Assembly (NCBI GenBank): GCA_050732775.1
Contig: JBOHRN010000058.1
Location: forward strand, 1 to 50,758
Direction of reading: 5' to 3'
DNA from: JBOHRN01 sp050732775
GTDB taxonomy: Bacteria; Gemmatimonadota; Gemmatimonadetes; Longimicrobiales; Longimicrobiaceae
DNA length: 50,758 nt
Positions 32,768 through 41,723 of the stretch are shown here, in pieces. The position numbers and the translations under genes were made by a program. Every line of letters starts with the position of its first letter. Position 1 is the stretch's first letter. Under the pieces are notes generated by a model. It saw only the letters and a program-made list of their open reading frames with translations. It ran no database searches and was not told the DNA's origin.

Positions 32768-32805
32768 GCGAGGGCCTGGCGCGAGCCGGGCCCTCGCTTT
32801 CTTTT
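32768..32805 (+). terminator. Strong rho-independent terminator after the pilus operon
   Basis: Stem GCGAGGGCC (32768-32776) pairs with GGGCCCTCGC (32788-32797) around an 11-base loop, followed by TTTCTTTT (32798-32805). It closes the pilMNOPQ operon. The T-run ends only six bases before the aroC start codon. Confidence 0.88.
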
Positions 32806-32811
32806 GAGTCC

Positions 32812-34017
32812 ATGTCTTACTTCAGCTTCACCACCGCGGGCGAGTCCCACGGGCCGGCCCTCACCGTAATCGTGGAGGGGGTGCCCGCCGGGCTCGAGCT
32901 GTCGGCCAGGGAGATCGACCCCGAGCTGCGGCGCAGGCAGGGGGGGTACGGGCGGGGGGGGCGGATGAGGATCGAGTCCGACCGGGTCGAGATGCTCTCG
33001 GGCGTCCGGCTGGGAGAGAGTATCGGCTCACCCATCTCCCTGCTGATCCGCAACCGGGACTGGGACAACTGGCGGGTTCCCATGAACCCGGACCCGCCGC
33101 CGGAAGACGCCTCCGACCAGGAGTTGCGCCGGGTCACGCGGGTCCGTCCCGGCCACGCCGACCTGGCGGGGGCTCTCAAGTACGGCCGCCGCGACGCCCG
33201 CGACGTGCTGGAGCGGGCCAGCGCCCGCGAAACCGCGGCACGGGTGGCGGCCGGAGCGGTGGCCAAGCGCTTTCTGGCCGAGTTCGGGGTCACCGTAGGC
33301 AGCCACGTGATTACTTTGGGAGAGGTAGAGGCCGAGCCCCCCTATCCGCTTCCCGGCGACTTGAACGCCAGCTCCGACGCCTCGCCGGTGCGCACCCTCG
33401 ACCCCCGGGCCGAGCCACTCATGATCGAGGCGATCGACCGTGCCAAGCGGGACGGCGACACCCTGGGCGGGGTTTTCGAGGTGGTGGCGCACGGCGTGCC
33501 GGTGGGGCTCGGCTCGTACGTAGCCTGGCACCGTAAGCTGGACGGCCGGCTGATGGGCGCGGTGGGCTCTATCCACGCCGTCAAAGGGGTCGAGGTGGGC
33601 CCCGCTTTCGCCAACGCGCGCAAGCCGGGCTCCCGGGTCCACGACGAGATCGTGCTCGCGGAGCCGGACGGTCTCGGCGGCGGTTACGGCCGCGGCTCTA
33701 ACCGGGCGGGGGGCAGTGAGGGCGGGATCAGTACCGGCGCCCCGCTGGTGGTGCGCGGCGCCATGAAGCCGATCTCTACGCTCATGAGTCCGCTGAACAC
33801 CGTCGACCTGGCGAGCGGAGAGGTGACCGAGGCGGCCCAGGAGCGCTCGGACGTGTGCGCCCTGCCCGCGGCGGCGGTGGTGGCAGAGGCGATGGTGGCG
33901 TTGGTACTGGCCGACTCTTTCCGGGAGAAGTTCGGGGGCGATTCAATGGCCGAAGTGAAGCGTAACTACCAGGCGTACCGGGAGCAGTTGAAACACCGCT
34001 GGTCCCGCCAGGCGTGA
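32812..34017 (+). CDS. aroC: Chorismate synthase
   Basis: 401 residues. GESHGPALTVIVEGVPAG is the N-terminal signature, VRPGHADLAGALKYGRRDARDVLERASARET the FMN/substrate block, and EGGISTGAPLVVRGAMKPISTL the C-terminal one. It converts EPSP to chorismate with reduced FMN; FNR or another flavin reductase must supply electrons. Length is normal. The ATG follows a terminator by only six bases and has no clear ribosome site. It is first in the aroC-aroK-topA-xerC-hslVU series. Confidence 0.96.
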   Translation: MSYFSFTTAGESHGPALTVIVEGVPAGLELSAREIDPELRRRQGGYGRGGRMRIESDRVEMLSGVRLGESIGSPISLLIRNRDWDNWRVPMNPDPPPEDASDQELRRVTRVRPGHADLAGALKYGRRDARDVLERASARETAARVAAGAVAKRFLAEFGVTVGSHVITLGEVEAEPPYPLPGDLNASSDASPVRTLDPRAEPLMIEAIDRAKRDGDTLGGVFEVVAHGVPVGLGSYVAWHRKLDGRLMGAVGSIHAVKGVEVGPAFANARKPGSRVHDEIVLAEPDGLGGGYGRGSNRAGGSEGGISTGAPLVVRGAMKPISTLMSPLNTVDLASGEVTEAAQERSDVCALPAAAVVAEAMVALVLADSFREKFGGDSMAEVKRNYQAYREQLKHRWSRQA

Positions 34018-34568
34018 TCCAAAGAGTCGTTTTGGTCGGTTTCATGGGCGCGGGTAAGACCTCCGTGGGGCGCCTGCTGGCTGGCCGGCTGGGGTGGCAG
34101 CACGCCGACCTGGACAGGGTGATCGAGGAGCGGGCTGGCCGTTCCATCCCGGACATCTTCCGCGCGGGGGGGGAGTCGGCTTTCCGAACCTTGGAGCGCG
34201 AGGCCACCCGGCAGCTGGCCGGCCGCCGGCGGCTGGTGATTTCGCCGGGCGGGGGGTGGATGACGGACCCGGCCAACCGGGAGGAGCTGGCGCCCGGTGC
34301 CCTCTTCGTTTACCTGAAGGTATCTCCCGACGAGGTTGTGCGGCGGGTGGGCAACTCCCTGTACCCGTGCCGCCCCCTGCTGGAGGTGGACGATCCGTCA
34401 GCCGCCGCGCGGGAGCTCCTGGCCGCGCGGGAGCCGGCGTACCGGCGGGCCGACTTGGCCGTCGACACCGACGGCCGAGAGATCGAGGAAGTGGTGGAAG
34501 AGGTGGCGGAACGTCTCCGGCGGGTGGGTGTTCTCGGAGACGTGGACGAGACCGGGGCTAAGAGATGA
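34014..34568 (+). CDS. aroK: Shikimate kinase
   Basis: 184 residues from GTG overlapping aroC (GTGA). Walker A GFMGAGKTS (about 9-17), DLDRVIEERAGRSIPDIFRAGGESAFRTLE for shikimate binding, SPGGGWM for the substrate loop, and RPLL in the lid. It phosphorylates shikimate two steps before aroC in the pathway. The next gene, topA, overlaps its stop by four bases. Confidence 0.95.
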   Translation: MIQRVVLVGFMGAGKTSVGRLLAGRLGWQHADLDRVIEERAGRSIPDIFRAGGESAFRTLEREATRQLAGRRRLVISPGGGWMTDPANREELAPGALFVYLKVSPDEVVRRVGNSLYPCRPLLEVDDPSAAARELLAAREPAYRRADLAVDTDGREIEEVVEEVAERLRRVGVLGDVDETGAKR

Positions 34569-37162
34569 CCAACGCGGTTAAAAGACGGCTACTGGTGGTG
34601 GAGTCGCCCATCAAGGCGCGCACGCTGCGGGCGTTTCTCCCGGCGGGGCACCGGGTGGTGGCGTCTATGGGGCACGTGCGTGATCTGCCCGCCTCGGCGG
34701 ATGAGATTCCGGCGGCGGCCAAGGGCGAGGAGTGGGCGCGGTTGGGGGTAAACGTAGAGGATCGCTACGACCCTCTCTACGTGATCCCCCCGTCCAAGAA
34801 GAAGGTGATCCGGGAGCTGAAAAAGGAGCTCCAGGACGCCGACGAGCTCATCGTGGCCACCGACGAAGACCGCGAGGGGGAGAGTATCGGTTGGCACCTG
34901 GTCGAGGTACTGGAGCCGAAGATACCGGTCTCGCGCATAGTCTTTCACGAGATTACCCGGGAGGCGATCCGGGAGGCGCTCCGCTCCCCGCGCGGTATCG
35001 ACCAGAACCTGGTGCGAGCCCAAGAGACGCGCCGCATCCTGGACCGGCTGGTGGGCTACACCCTCTCGCCCCTCTTGTGGAAAAAGATCGCGGCCGGGCT
35101 CTCGGCGGGCAGGGTCCAGTCGGTGGCGGTCCGGCTCTTGGTGGTGCGCGAAAGGGAGCGCCTCGCTTTCCGCGCGGGTTCGTACTGGGACCTCAAGGCA
35201 CGGCTGGAGCAGGGGGGAGAGCCCTTCGAGGCGGTGTTGGCCGAGCTGGACGGCAAGCGGCTCGCCTCGGGCAAGGATTTTGACCAGCACACCGGCCGGC
35301 TCGCCGAGGGCAAAGAGGTGCTACTTCTGGGTGAAGAGAAGGCGCGGGAGCTGGCGGCGCGTCTCGAACGCGCCCCGTGGGAGGTAACCGGGGTGGAGGA
35401 GAAGAAGTCTACCCGCGCCCCCGCCCCCCCCTTTACCACCTCGACGCTGCAGCAAGAGGCCAACCGCAAGCTCGGGCTTTCGGCCCGCGACACCATGCGG
35501 AGCGCCCAGCGGCTGTACGAGCAGGGGCTCATCACCTACATGCGGACCGACTCGGTGCACCTCTCCCAAGAGGCGATCCTGGCGGCGCGCGGCCGGGTCA
35601 GGGAGCTGTACGGCGACCATTACCTGAGCGATCGGCCGCGCCAGTACAAGACCAAGAGCCGGGGTGCCCAGGAGGCGCACGAAGCCATCCGCCCGGCCGG
35701 AACCCGCATGTTGCTGGTCGGCGAAGTGGCGGTGACGGGACGCGAGCGAGCCCTCTACGAGCTGATCTGGACCCGGACCGTGGCCAGCCAGATGGCCGAG
35801 GCGCGACAGACCCACGTGAGCGCGCGCGTCCAGGCGGAGAACGCCCTCTTCCGGGCTTCCGGCAAGCGCATCGACTTTCCCGGCTTCTTCCGCGTCTACG
35901 TGGAGGGTTCGGACGACCCCAAGAGCGCCCTGGAAGACCGCGCTTCCCCCCTTCCCGCGCTCAAGCCGGGCGACCGGCCGGAGCTCATCGGGCTGGAGCC
36001 GGCCGGGCACGAGACCCAGCCGCCCGCCCGCTACACCGAGGCGTCGCTGGTCGCCACGCTGGAAAAAGAGGGCATCGGCAGGCCCAGCACCTACGCCTCC
36101 ATCATCGGCACCATCATCGACCGGGGTTACGCTGACAAGCGCGGCAGCCAGCTCGCTCCCACCTACACTGCCTTCGCGGTGACCGCGCTCCTGGAGGGTC
36201 ACTTTCCGGAGCTGGTAGATACCGGCTTCACCGCGCGCATGGAAGACGAGTTGGACGAAATCTCCCGCGGCGAGTCCGACTGGCTACCGTATCTGGAGCG
36301 CTTTTACCGCGGCCCCGGAGGGCTGGAGAGCAAGATCGCCGAGGGGGAGCAGAAGATCGACGCCCGCGAGGCGTCTACCGTCGTGCTGGAGGGGGTGGGC
36401 GTGCCCGTACGTATCGGCCGCTTCGGTCCCTTCGTGGAGGCGGAGGGGAACGGCGGCCCGGTTACCGCCTCTCTCCCCCAGGAGTCGCTCCCGGGCGAGT
36501 TGAGCGGGGATCGGGTCCAAGAGCTGCTGCGGGCCAAGGCCGAAGGTCCGGCCGCGCTCGGCAGCGACCCCGCCAGCGGCGAGAAGGTTTACCTCCTGGA
36601 CGGACCGTACGGGCCCTACCTGCAGCTGGGAGAAGCCGGGGGCAAGCAGAAACCGCAGCGCTGCTCCTTGCCCAAGGGGGTAGAACCCGCCTCGGTACGG
36701 CTGCAGGACGCGCTCGCTTACCTCTCCCTGCCGCGTGAACTGGGGGTTCACCCCGAGACCGGCGAGCCGGTCAAGGCGGGGATCGGCCGTTACGGGCCTT
36801 ATACGGTCCATGACGGCGACTTCCGCTCCCTCCAGCCGCACGATGACGTTCTCACCATCGGGCTGGGACGCGCCCTGGACCTCCTGGCCCAGCCGAAGCG
36901 GGGTAAAGCCGCCGCGCGTGGCGGCCAGCCGCTACGGGAGCTGGGTACTCACCCGACCGACGGTGAAGCGGTCACCGTCCACGCTGGCCGCTACGGACCG
37001 TACCTGAGCCACGCCGGAGTAAACGCTACACTCCCCAAGGACGAGCAACCCGAAGAGGTTACGCTGGAGCGGGCGTTGGAGTTGCTGGAGCTGCGCGGGC
37101 GGCGGGCTGGCAAGGGCAGGGGCCGCAAGGCGAGGGCCGCTCCGTCCCGGGGTAAGAAGTGA
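34565..37162 (+). CDS. topA: DNA topoisomerase I without zinc ribbons
   Basis: 865 residues. The Toprim domain begins LLVVESPIKARTLRAFL and has the metal site DELIVATDEDREGESIGWHL. The catalytic tyrosine is Y325 in GLITYMRTDSVH, with EGIGRPSTYASIIGTI in the core. The usual C-terminal four-cysteine zinc ribbons are absent. Instead there are at least three topoisomerase C-terminal repeats (GPYGPYLQLG, GRYGPYTVHDG, GRYGPYLSHAG) and a basic tail. It relaxes negative supercoils. The repeat-type tail is known in several phyla. Confidence 0.95.
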   Translation: MTNAVKRRLLVVESPIKARTLRAFLPAGHRVVASMGHVRDLPASADEIPAAAKGEEWARLGVNVEDRYDPLYVIPPSKKKVIRELKKELQDADELIVATDEDREGESIGWHLVEVLEPKIPVSRIVFHEITREAIREALRSPRGIDQNLVRAQETRRILDRLVGYTLSPLLWKKIAAGLSAGRVQSVAVRLLVVRERERLAFRAGSYWDLKARLEQGGEPFEAVLAELDGKRLASGKDFDQHTGRLAEGKEVLLLGEEKARELAARLERAPWEVTGVEEKKSTRAPAPPFTTSTLQQEANRKLGLSARDTMRSAQRLYEQGLITYMRTDSVHLSQEAILAARGRVRELYGDHYLSDRPRQYKTKSRGAQEAHEAIRPAGTRMLLVGEVAVTGRERALYELIWTRTVASQMAEARQTHVSARVQAENALFRASGKRIDFPGFFRVYVEGSDDPKSALEDRASPLPALKPGDRPELIGLEPAGHETQPPARYTEASLVATLEKEGIGRPSTYASIIGTIIDRGYADKRGSQLAPTYTAFAVTALLEGHFPELVDTGFTARMEDELDEISRGESDWLPYLERFYRGPGGLESKIAEGEQKIDAREASTVVLEGVGVPVRIGRFGPFVEAEGNGGPVTASLPQESLPGELSGDRVQELLRAKAEGPAALGSDPASGEKVYLLDGPYGPYLQLGEAGGKQKPQRCSLPKGVEPASVRLQDALAYLSLPRELGVHPETGEPVKAGIGRYGPYTVHDGDFRSLQPHDDVLTIGLGRALDLLAQPKRGKAAARGGQPLRELGTHPTDGEAVTVHAGRYGPYLSHAGVNATLPKDEQPEEVTLERALELLELRGRRAGKGRGRKARAAPSRGKK

Positions 37163-37182
37163 CGGCCGCGGCCGGAGGAGAA

Positions 37183-38088
37183 GTGACCGAATTTATCCGC
37201 CATCTAGCGGACGAGCGCCAGCTCTCGCCGGCCACGGTGCACGCCTACAGCCGCGACCTGGCCGAGCTCTGCGATTTTTTTGCGCGCTACTACGGTCACG
37301 GTGACTGGTCGTGGGGAGAGGTGGACCGGCTCGCTATCCGCTCTTTCATGGGCGACTGCGTGACCCGCCGCGGGCTCTCTCGTAGCTCCGTGGCTCGCAA
37401 GCTATCGGCGGTCCGCTCCTTTTACCGCTTCCTCCACCTGGAAGAGCGGGTGCAGGCCAACCCTGCCCGCGCGGTGCGCTCTCCCAAGCGGGAGAAAGCG
37501 TTGCCCGGCTTTCTCACCCGCCCGCGGATGGAAGAGCTCCTGGCCGACGCTTCGGCGCGCGCGCAGGGTGGCGGCTTCGGCCCGCTCCGAGACCTGGCGG
37601 CGGTGGAGCTCTTTTATTCAACGGGGGTACGGCTTTCCGAGTTGGCCGGGCTCAACGTGGACGACTTGGACCTGGTCTCGGAGCGGATGCGGGTGATGGG
37701 GAAGGGGAGAAAGGAGCGCATAGTTCCCGTGGGCGGCCCCGCCGTGCGAGCCGTGCGGAGGTACTACCCGGAACGAGACCGACTGCTGGAAAAAAGCCGG
37801 GGGGGAGACAAGCGGGCGGTGTTTCTGAGCCGCGCGGGCAAGCGCGTCACGCCGCGCCGCGTCCAGCAGGTGGTGACCGGCTTTTTGAAGCGGACGGCGG
37901 GCGAACAGGAGCTCTCCACCCACGCCCTGCGCCACACCTTTGCCACCCACCTGCTGGACGCCGGCGCCGACCTGATGGCGGTCAAGGAGCTGCTCGGGCA
38001 CGCCTCTCTGAGTACCACCCAGATCTACACCCACACCTCCAAGGAGAGGCTCATGAGGGTGTACCGCCAGGCCCACCCGAGAGCTTGA
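37183..38088 (+). CDS. xerC: Tyrosine recombinase XerC
   Basis: About 301 residues from GTG 37183, preferred because GGAGGAG stands just before it and the protein then opens TEFIRHLADERQLSP as in XerC. A GTG at 37159 overlapping the topA stop would add eight residues. The N-terminal SAM-like core-binding domain precedes the catalytic domain. Catalytic residues are in YSTGVRLSELAGL (Arg), GKGRKER (Lys), HALRHTFATHLLD (His-Arg), LGHASLSTTQIY (His and nucleophile Tyr). It resolves chromosome dimers at dif with XerD. Being embedded in a housekeeping operon argues against a mobile integrase. Confidence 0.92.
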   Translation: MTEFIRHLADERQLSPATVHAYSRDLAELCDFFARYYGHGDWSWGEVDRLAIRSFMGDCVTRRGLSRSSVARKLSAVRSFYRFLHLEERVQANPARAVRSPKREKALPGFLTRPRMEELLADASARAQGGGFGPLRDLAAVELFYSTGVRLSELAGLNVDDLDLVSERMRVMGKGRKERIVPVGGPAVRAVRRYYPERDRLLEKSRGGDKRAVFLSRAGKRVTPRRVQQVVTGFLKRTAGEQELSTHALRHTFATHLLDAGADLMAVKELLGHASLSTTQIYTHTSKERLMRVYRQAHPRA

Positions 38089-38105
38089 ACCCGTAACCAG
38101 CGAAG

Positions 38106-38669
38106 ATGACCCACTTCCGCGCCACCACTATCCTCGCCGTGCGCCGCGACGGCCAGCTCGCCCTGGGCGGGGACGGACAGGTAACCGTGGGCGACAGCGT
38201 GGTCAAGGCGTCTGCCGAGAAGGTGCGCTCTCTGTACAACGGGAAGATCTTGGCCGGTTTCGCGGGCTCGGTGGCCGACGCCTTCACCCTCTTCGAGAAG
38301 TTTGAGCAAAAGCTGGAGCGCTACCCCGGCAACGTATCCCGGGCCGCGGTAGAGCTGGCCAAGGATTGGCGTTCGGACCGGTACCTGAGGCGGCTGGAAG
38401 CACTCCTGGCCGTGGCCGACCGGGAGCACATGTACCTGCTCAGCGGCACCGGCGACGTAATAGCCCCCGACGACGGTGTGGTGGCCGTGGGCTCGGGCGG
38501 GTCGTACGCGCTGGCAGCGGCACGGGCCCTGATGCGTCACTCCGCTCTCCCGGCCCGAGAGATCGTGCAACGGGCTCTGGAGATCGCGGGGGAAATCTGC
38601 ATTTACTCCAACCAGCAGATCAAGATTTTGGAGCTGGACGAGGGGTCGGATATGAAAGGATCGGGTTAG
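38106..38669 (+). CDS. hslV: ATP-dependent protease peptidase subunit HslV
   Basis: 187 residues. The N-terminus is THFRATTILAVRRDGQLALGGDGQVT; the mature nucleophile Thr should lie in ATTILAV after removal of about six residues. KVRSLYNGKILAGFAGSVADAFTLFE and LLSGTGDVIAPDDGVVAVGSGGSYALAAARAL are strongly conserved. It forms the double hexamer protease ring that works with HslU. It is nine bases upstream of hslU. Confidence 0.96.
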   Translation: MTHFRATTILAVRRDGQLALGGDGQVTVGDSVVKASAEKVRSLYNGKILAGFAGSVADAFTLFEKFEQKLERYPGNVSRAAVELAKDWRSDRYLRRLEALLAVADREHMYLLSGTGDVIAPDDGVVAVGSGGSYALAAARALMRHSALPAREIVQRALEIAGEICIYSNQQIKILELDEGSDMKGSG

Positions 38670-38677
38670 CGAACCGC

Positions 38678-40183
38678 ATGGACAAGTCAGATATTCGGGC
38701 AGATTCGGAAGCACCGGCTGCAGCAGAAGAAAAGCAGGCCGCGCTCCAGCCGTGGCTGGACGAGCTCACCCCCCGGCAGATCGTCTCGGAGCTCGACAAG
38801 TACATAGTGGGCCAATCCGCGGCCAAGAAAGCGGTAGCCATCGCGCTGCGTAACCGCTGGCGGCGCCAACGGGTGGAGGACGAGCTGCGCGAAGAGATCA
38901 TGCCCAACAACATCGTCCTGATAGGTCCCACCGGCGTGGGCAAGACCGAGATCGCCCGCCGGCTCGCCCGCCTGGCCGGGGCCCCCTTCGTCAAGGTGGA
39001 GGCATCCAAGTTCACCGAGGTGGGGTACGTGGGCCGCGACGTGGAGTCGATGATCCGCGACCTGGTGGACGTGGCCATCAACATGGTCCGCATGGAACGG
39101 GAAGACGAGGTACAGGAAGTGGCCGAGGAGCGGGTCGAGGAGCGCCTCCTCGATCTCCTCCTCCCCCCCCTTCCTCCCGACCGGCGGCCGAGCGGACGAG
39201 CTTTCGTGGTGGCTCCGGGCGGAGAAGCCGACGAGCGGCGGGCCGCCCGCCCGGCTCCCGATACGGACGAGTCTGAGGAAGAGAAGAAGCAGCGCGAACG
39301 CCGCGAGCGCAGCCGCGAAAAGTTCCGCGCCCTGCTCAAGGACGGCAAGCTGGAGGAGCGCCAGGTCGAGGTCGAGGTCCACCAGTCGCTGCCCCTGGAG
39401 AACATGATGGTGCCGCTCGGGGGGATGGAGGGGATGGACTTCAACATGAGCGAGATGCTCCAGGACCTGCTGCCCAAGAAAACCAAGCGGCGCGAAGTCT
39501 CGGTGGCCGAGGCCAGGCGCATCCTCACCAACGATGAGTTGGACAAGCTGGTCAACATGGACGAGGTGATCTCCGAGGCGCTGGAGCGAGCCGAAGAGAC
39601 CGGCATAGTATTCCTGGACGAAATCGACAAGATCACGGGGGAGCGGGCGGGGACCGGGCCGGACGTGTCTCGCGAGGGGGTGCAGCGCGACCTGCTACCC
39701 ATCGTGGAGGGCTCGACCGTGCAGACCCGCTATGGCATGGTCCGCACCGACCACGTCCTCTTCGTCGCCGCCGGGGCGTTCCACGTGTCCAAGCCGTCCG
39801 ACATGATCCCCGAGTTACAGGGCCGCTTTCCTATCCGGGTAGAGCTGGAGACGCTCACCGAAGCCGACTTCGTGCGCATCCTCAGAGAGCCCAAGAACGC
39901 CCTGCTCATCCAGTACCGGGCGCTGGCCTCGGCCGACGGGGCCGAGTTGGAGTTTCCGGACGATGGGGTCGAGGAGATAGCCAAGATTGCCGCCCAGGTG
40001 AACGACCGCATGGAGAACATCGGCGCGCGGCGGCTCCACACCGTGATGACCACCCTGCTAGAGGACGTTCTCTTCGAGCTCCCAGAGCGGGAGGATAAGT
40101 CGGTCCGGTTGGGCGCCGAGGAGGTCCGCGCGCGGCTCAAAAAGGTGGCCGAGGACGAAGACCTGCGGCGCTATATCCTGTGA
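38678..40183 (+). CDS. hslU: HslU ATPase subunit of the HslVU protease
   Basis: About 501 residues from ATG 38678; the open frame extends back through hslV without support. LTPRQIVSELDKYIVGQ opens the AAA+ domain; Walker A is GPTGVGKTE, VGYVGRDVESMIRDL the pore loop GYVG motif, and GIVFLDEIDKI Walker B. The I domain (about 150-290) is charged. The end, DLRRYIL, is the conserved C-terminus that inserts into HslV. It unfolds substrates for HslV. The stop overlaps the next start (GTGA). Confidence 0.96.
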   Translation: MDKSDIRADSEAPAAAEEKQAALQPWLDELTPRQIVSELDKYIVGQSAAKKAVAIALRNRWRRQRVEDELREEIMPNNIVLIGPTGVGKTEIARRLARLAGAPFVKVEASKFTEVGYVGRDVESMIRDLVDVAINMVRMEREDEVQEVAEERVEERLLDLLLPPLPPDRRPSGRAFVVAPGGEADERRAARPAPDTDESEEEKKQRERRERSREKFRALLKDGKLEERQVEVEVHQSLPLENMMVPLGGMEGMDFNMSEMLQDLLPKKTKRREVSVAEARRILTNDELDKLVNMDEVISEALERAEETGIVFLDEIDKITGERAGTGPDVSREGVQRDLLPIVEGSTVQTRYGMVRTDHVLFVAAGAFHVSKPSDMIPELQGRFPIRVELETLTEADFVRILREPKNALLIQYRALASADGAELEFPDDGVEEIAKIAAQVNDRMENIGARRLHTVMTTLLEDVLFELPEREDKSVRLGAEEVRARLKKVAEDEDLRRYIL

Positions 40184-40494
40184 CCCTAGGTGAAGCCCAG
40201 CGGCGCGTGGACGCCTACCTCGGCCAGTTCGAGCAAGGATACTTCCCGCCCCTCGCCAACCTGGCCCGGCTGAGCGAGGAGGTGGGAGAGCTGGCCCGCG
40301 AGATCAACCACTTGCACGGCCCCAAACCGAAGCGCGACGACCAGTGGGGAGAAGGCGTGGCGGGAGAGCTCGGAGACACCCTCTTCGTGCTCCTGGTGCT
40401 AGCCAATCAGCTCGGTGTGGAGCTGGAAAAGGCCTTGGACGACACCATCTCCAAGTACGACAGCCGCGACCGGGAGCGCTGGGCGCGCAAGTAA
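40180..40494 (+). CDS. MazG-like nucleotide pyrophosphohydrolase
   Basis: 104 residues from GTG overlapping hslU. RLSEEVGELAREIN (EExxE motif) and GELGDTLFVLLVLANQLG (ExxD motif) form the Mg-binding all-alpha active site of MazG-like and phosphoribosyl-ATP pyrophosphatase-like enzymes. One MazG domain only. It probably cleaves NTPs or noncanonical nucleotides to the monophosphate. Last gene of the aroC operon; 19 bases separate it from the convergent aminotransferase. Confidence 0.85.
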   Translation: MTLGEAQRRVDAYLGQFEQGYFPPLANLARLSEEVGELAREINHLHGPKPKRDDQWGEGVAGELGDTLFVLLVLANQLGVELEKALDDTISKYDSRDRERWARK

Positions 40495-40513
40495 AAGCCA
40501 CGGGCGCCAGCTA

Positions 40514-41653
40514 CTAGCCGCCAGCCAACCCCTCCACGAAGCGTTCGAGGTCTTCCACACTGTTGTAGAAGTGGGGCGATACCCGCACTAAATCACCCCG
40601 CCGGTCCACGATTATCCCCAGCTCTGCTAACCGCGCCACCACCCCGGCCGCGTCTGCCACTGGCACGGTGACGATGGCCGAGCGGTGCTCCCGGCCGACT
40701 GCGCGGGGAGGAAATCCGGCGGCCCCCAATCGTTCCACCAGCAGGTCGGTGAGGGCCCGGTTGCGAGCGCGGATCCGCTCGCCCCCCACCTCGCGCACGA
40801 TTTCCAGACCGCCCAGGGCGGTGTAGCAGGTAGGCAGGGCGGGGGTACCTAGCTCGAATCTACGGGCGTCCGGGCGCAACTCGAAGCGGTCCACCCGGAA
40901 GTCGAACTGGTCAGCGGCCCCGAACCAGGAGGCGACGGTTGGCGTTAATCGCCGGATGAGATCCTGCCGCACCCACATGAAGGCCATGCCCGGCCCACCC
41001 AGCAGCCACTTGAGGGGGCCGGCCAGGTATACGTCGGCCCCCGTAGCGGCCGGAATCACCGGGAGCTGGCCCGCCGCCTGGTAGCCGTCGACCACGAAAA
41101 GGGCGCCGTTCGCGCGCGCCGTCTCCGCGATGAGCGGGAGGTCTTGGATATACCCGCTGGAGTAAAACACGTGGCTGGTTGCCACCACGGCGGTGCGTTG
41201 GTCCACGTATTCGGCCCACCGTCCGGCCGGAACGCCGACCCCGTCGTCGCTCGGCACGCGCACCACCTCGATCCCCGGGCGAGCCATCCACTGATAGATC
41301 TGCGTGGGAAAGTCGAGCTCGGCTACCACCACCTTGCTCCGCTCCCGGTAATCCACCGCCGAGGCGACCGAGCTGAGGGCGGCCGACACGCTGGGCGAGA
41401 GCGCGATCTCCGGCAACCGGGCCCCCCACAGCGCGGCTACGCTCCCTCGCAGCTCGTCCAACCGGCCCAGCCAGAGCTGGTACCAAGCCGACGCTCCCAG
41501 ACTGTTCCACAGCTCCTGAAACTCGGCCAAGTAGTCCATGGAGCGGCGCGAGAGGGCCCCCAAGGAACACGAGTTCAGGTAAGTGCGCGAAGCGAGGATG
41601 GGAAACTCGTCCCGGTAGTCCTCCAACTCCTGGTGGGGGGTGTGGGCGTCCAT
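40514..41653 (-). CDS. Class V PLP aminotransferase / cysteine desulfurase-like protein
   Basis: About 379 residues from the ATG at 41653, chosen because the family fold starts directly after it and upstream codons overlap queG. YLNSCSLGALSRRS replaces the usual YLDNAATGP block. FVVDGYQAAGQLPV holds the PLP-contacting Asp and Gln, and YLAGPLKWLLGGPGMAFMWV the PLP lysine. The C-terminal RVSPHFYNSVEDLERFVEGL is typical of the kynureninase/SufS-like subgroup. No conserved active-site cysteine is seen in the expected late loop, so desulfurase activity is unproven. It could be a kynureninase-like or isopenicillin-epimerase-like enzyme. Confidence 0.82.
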   Translation of the reverse strand: MDAHTPHQELEDYRDEFPILASRTYLNSCSLGALSRRSMDYLAEFQELWNSLGASAWYQLWLGRLDELRGSVAALWGARLPEIALSPSVSAALSSVASAVDYRERSKVVVAELDFPTQIYQWMARPGIEVVRVPSDDGVGVPAGRWAEYVDQRTAVVATSHVFYSSGYIQDLPLIAETARANGALFVVDGYQAAGQLPVIPAATGADVYLAGPLKWLLGGPGMAFMWVRQDLIRRLTPTVASWFGAADQFDFRVDRFELRPDARRFELGTPALPTCYTALGGLEIVREVGGERIRARNRALTDLLVERLGAAGFPPRAVGREHRSAIVTVPVADAAGVVARLAELGIIVDRRGDLVRVSPHFYNSVEDLERFVEGLAGG

Positions 41654-41723
41654 CTGGCCAACTTCCGGCCCGCCCGGGCGCCCGTCAAGCGGCACGGCGC
41701 CACCGCCGCCGGGTAACAGCGGC

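Noticed and set aside
37183..38088. Tyrosine recombinase as a sign of a mobile element
   Set aside because: It matches XerC in length and motifs and lies within a housekeeping operon; no attachment repeats or cargo genes are visible.
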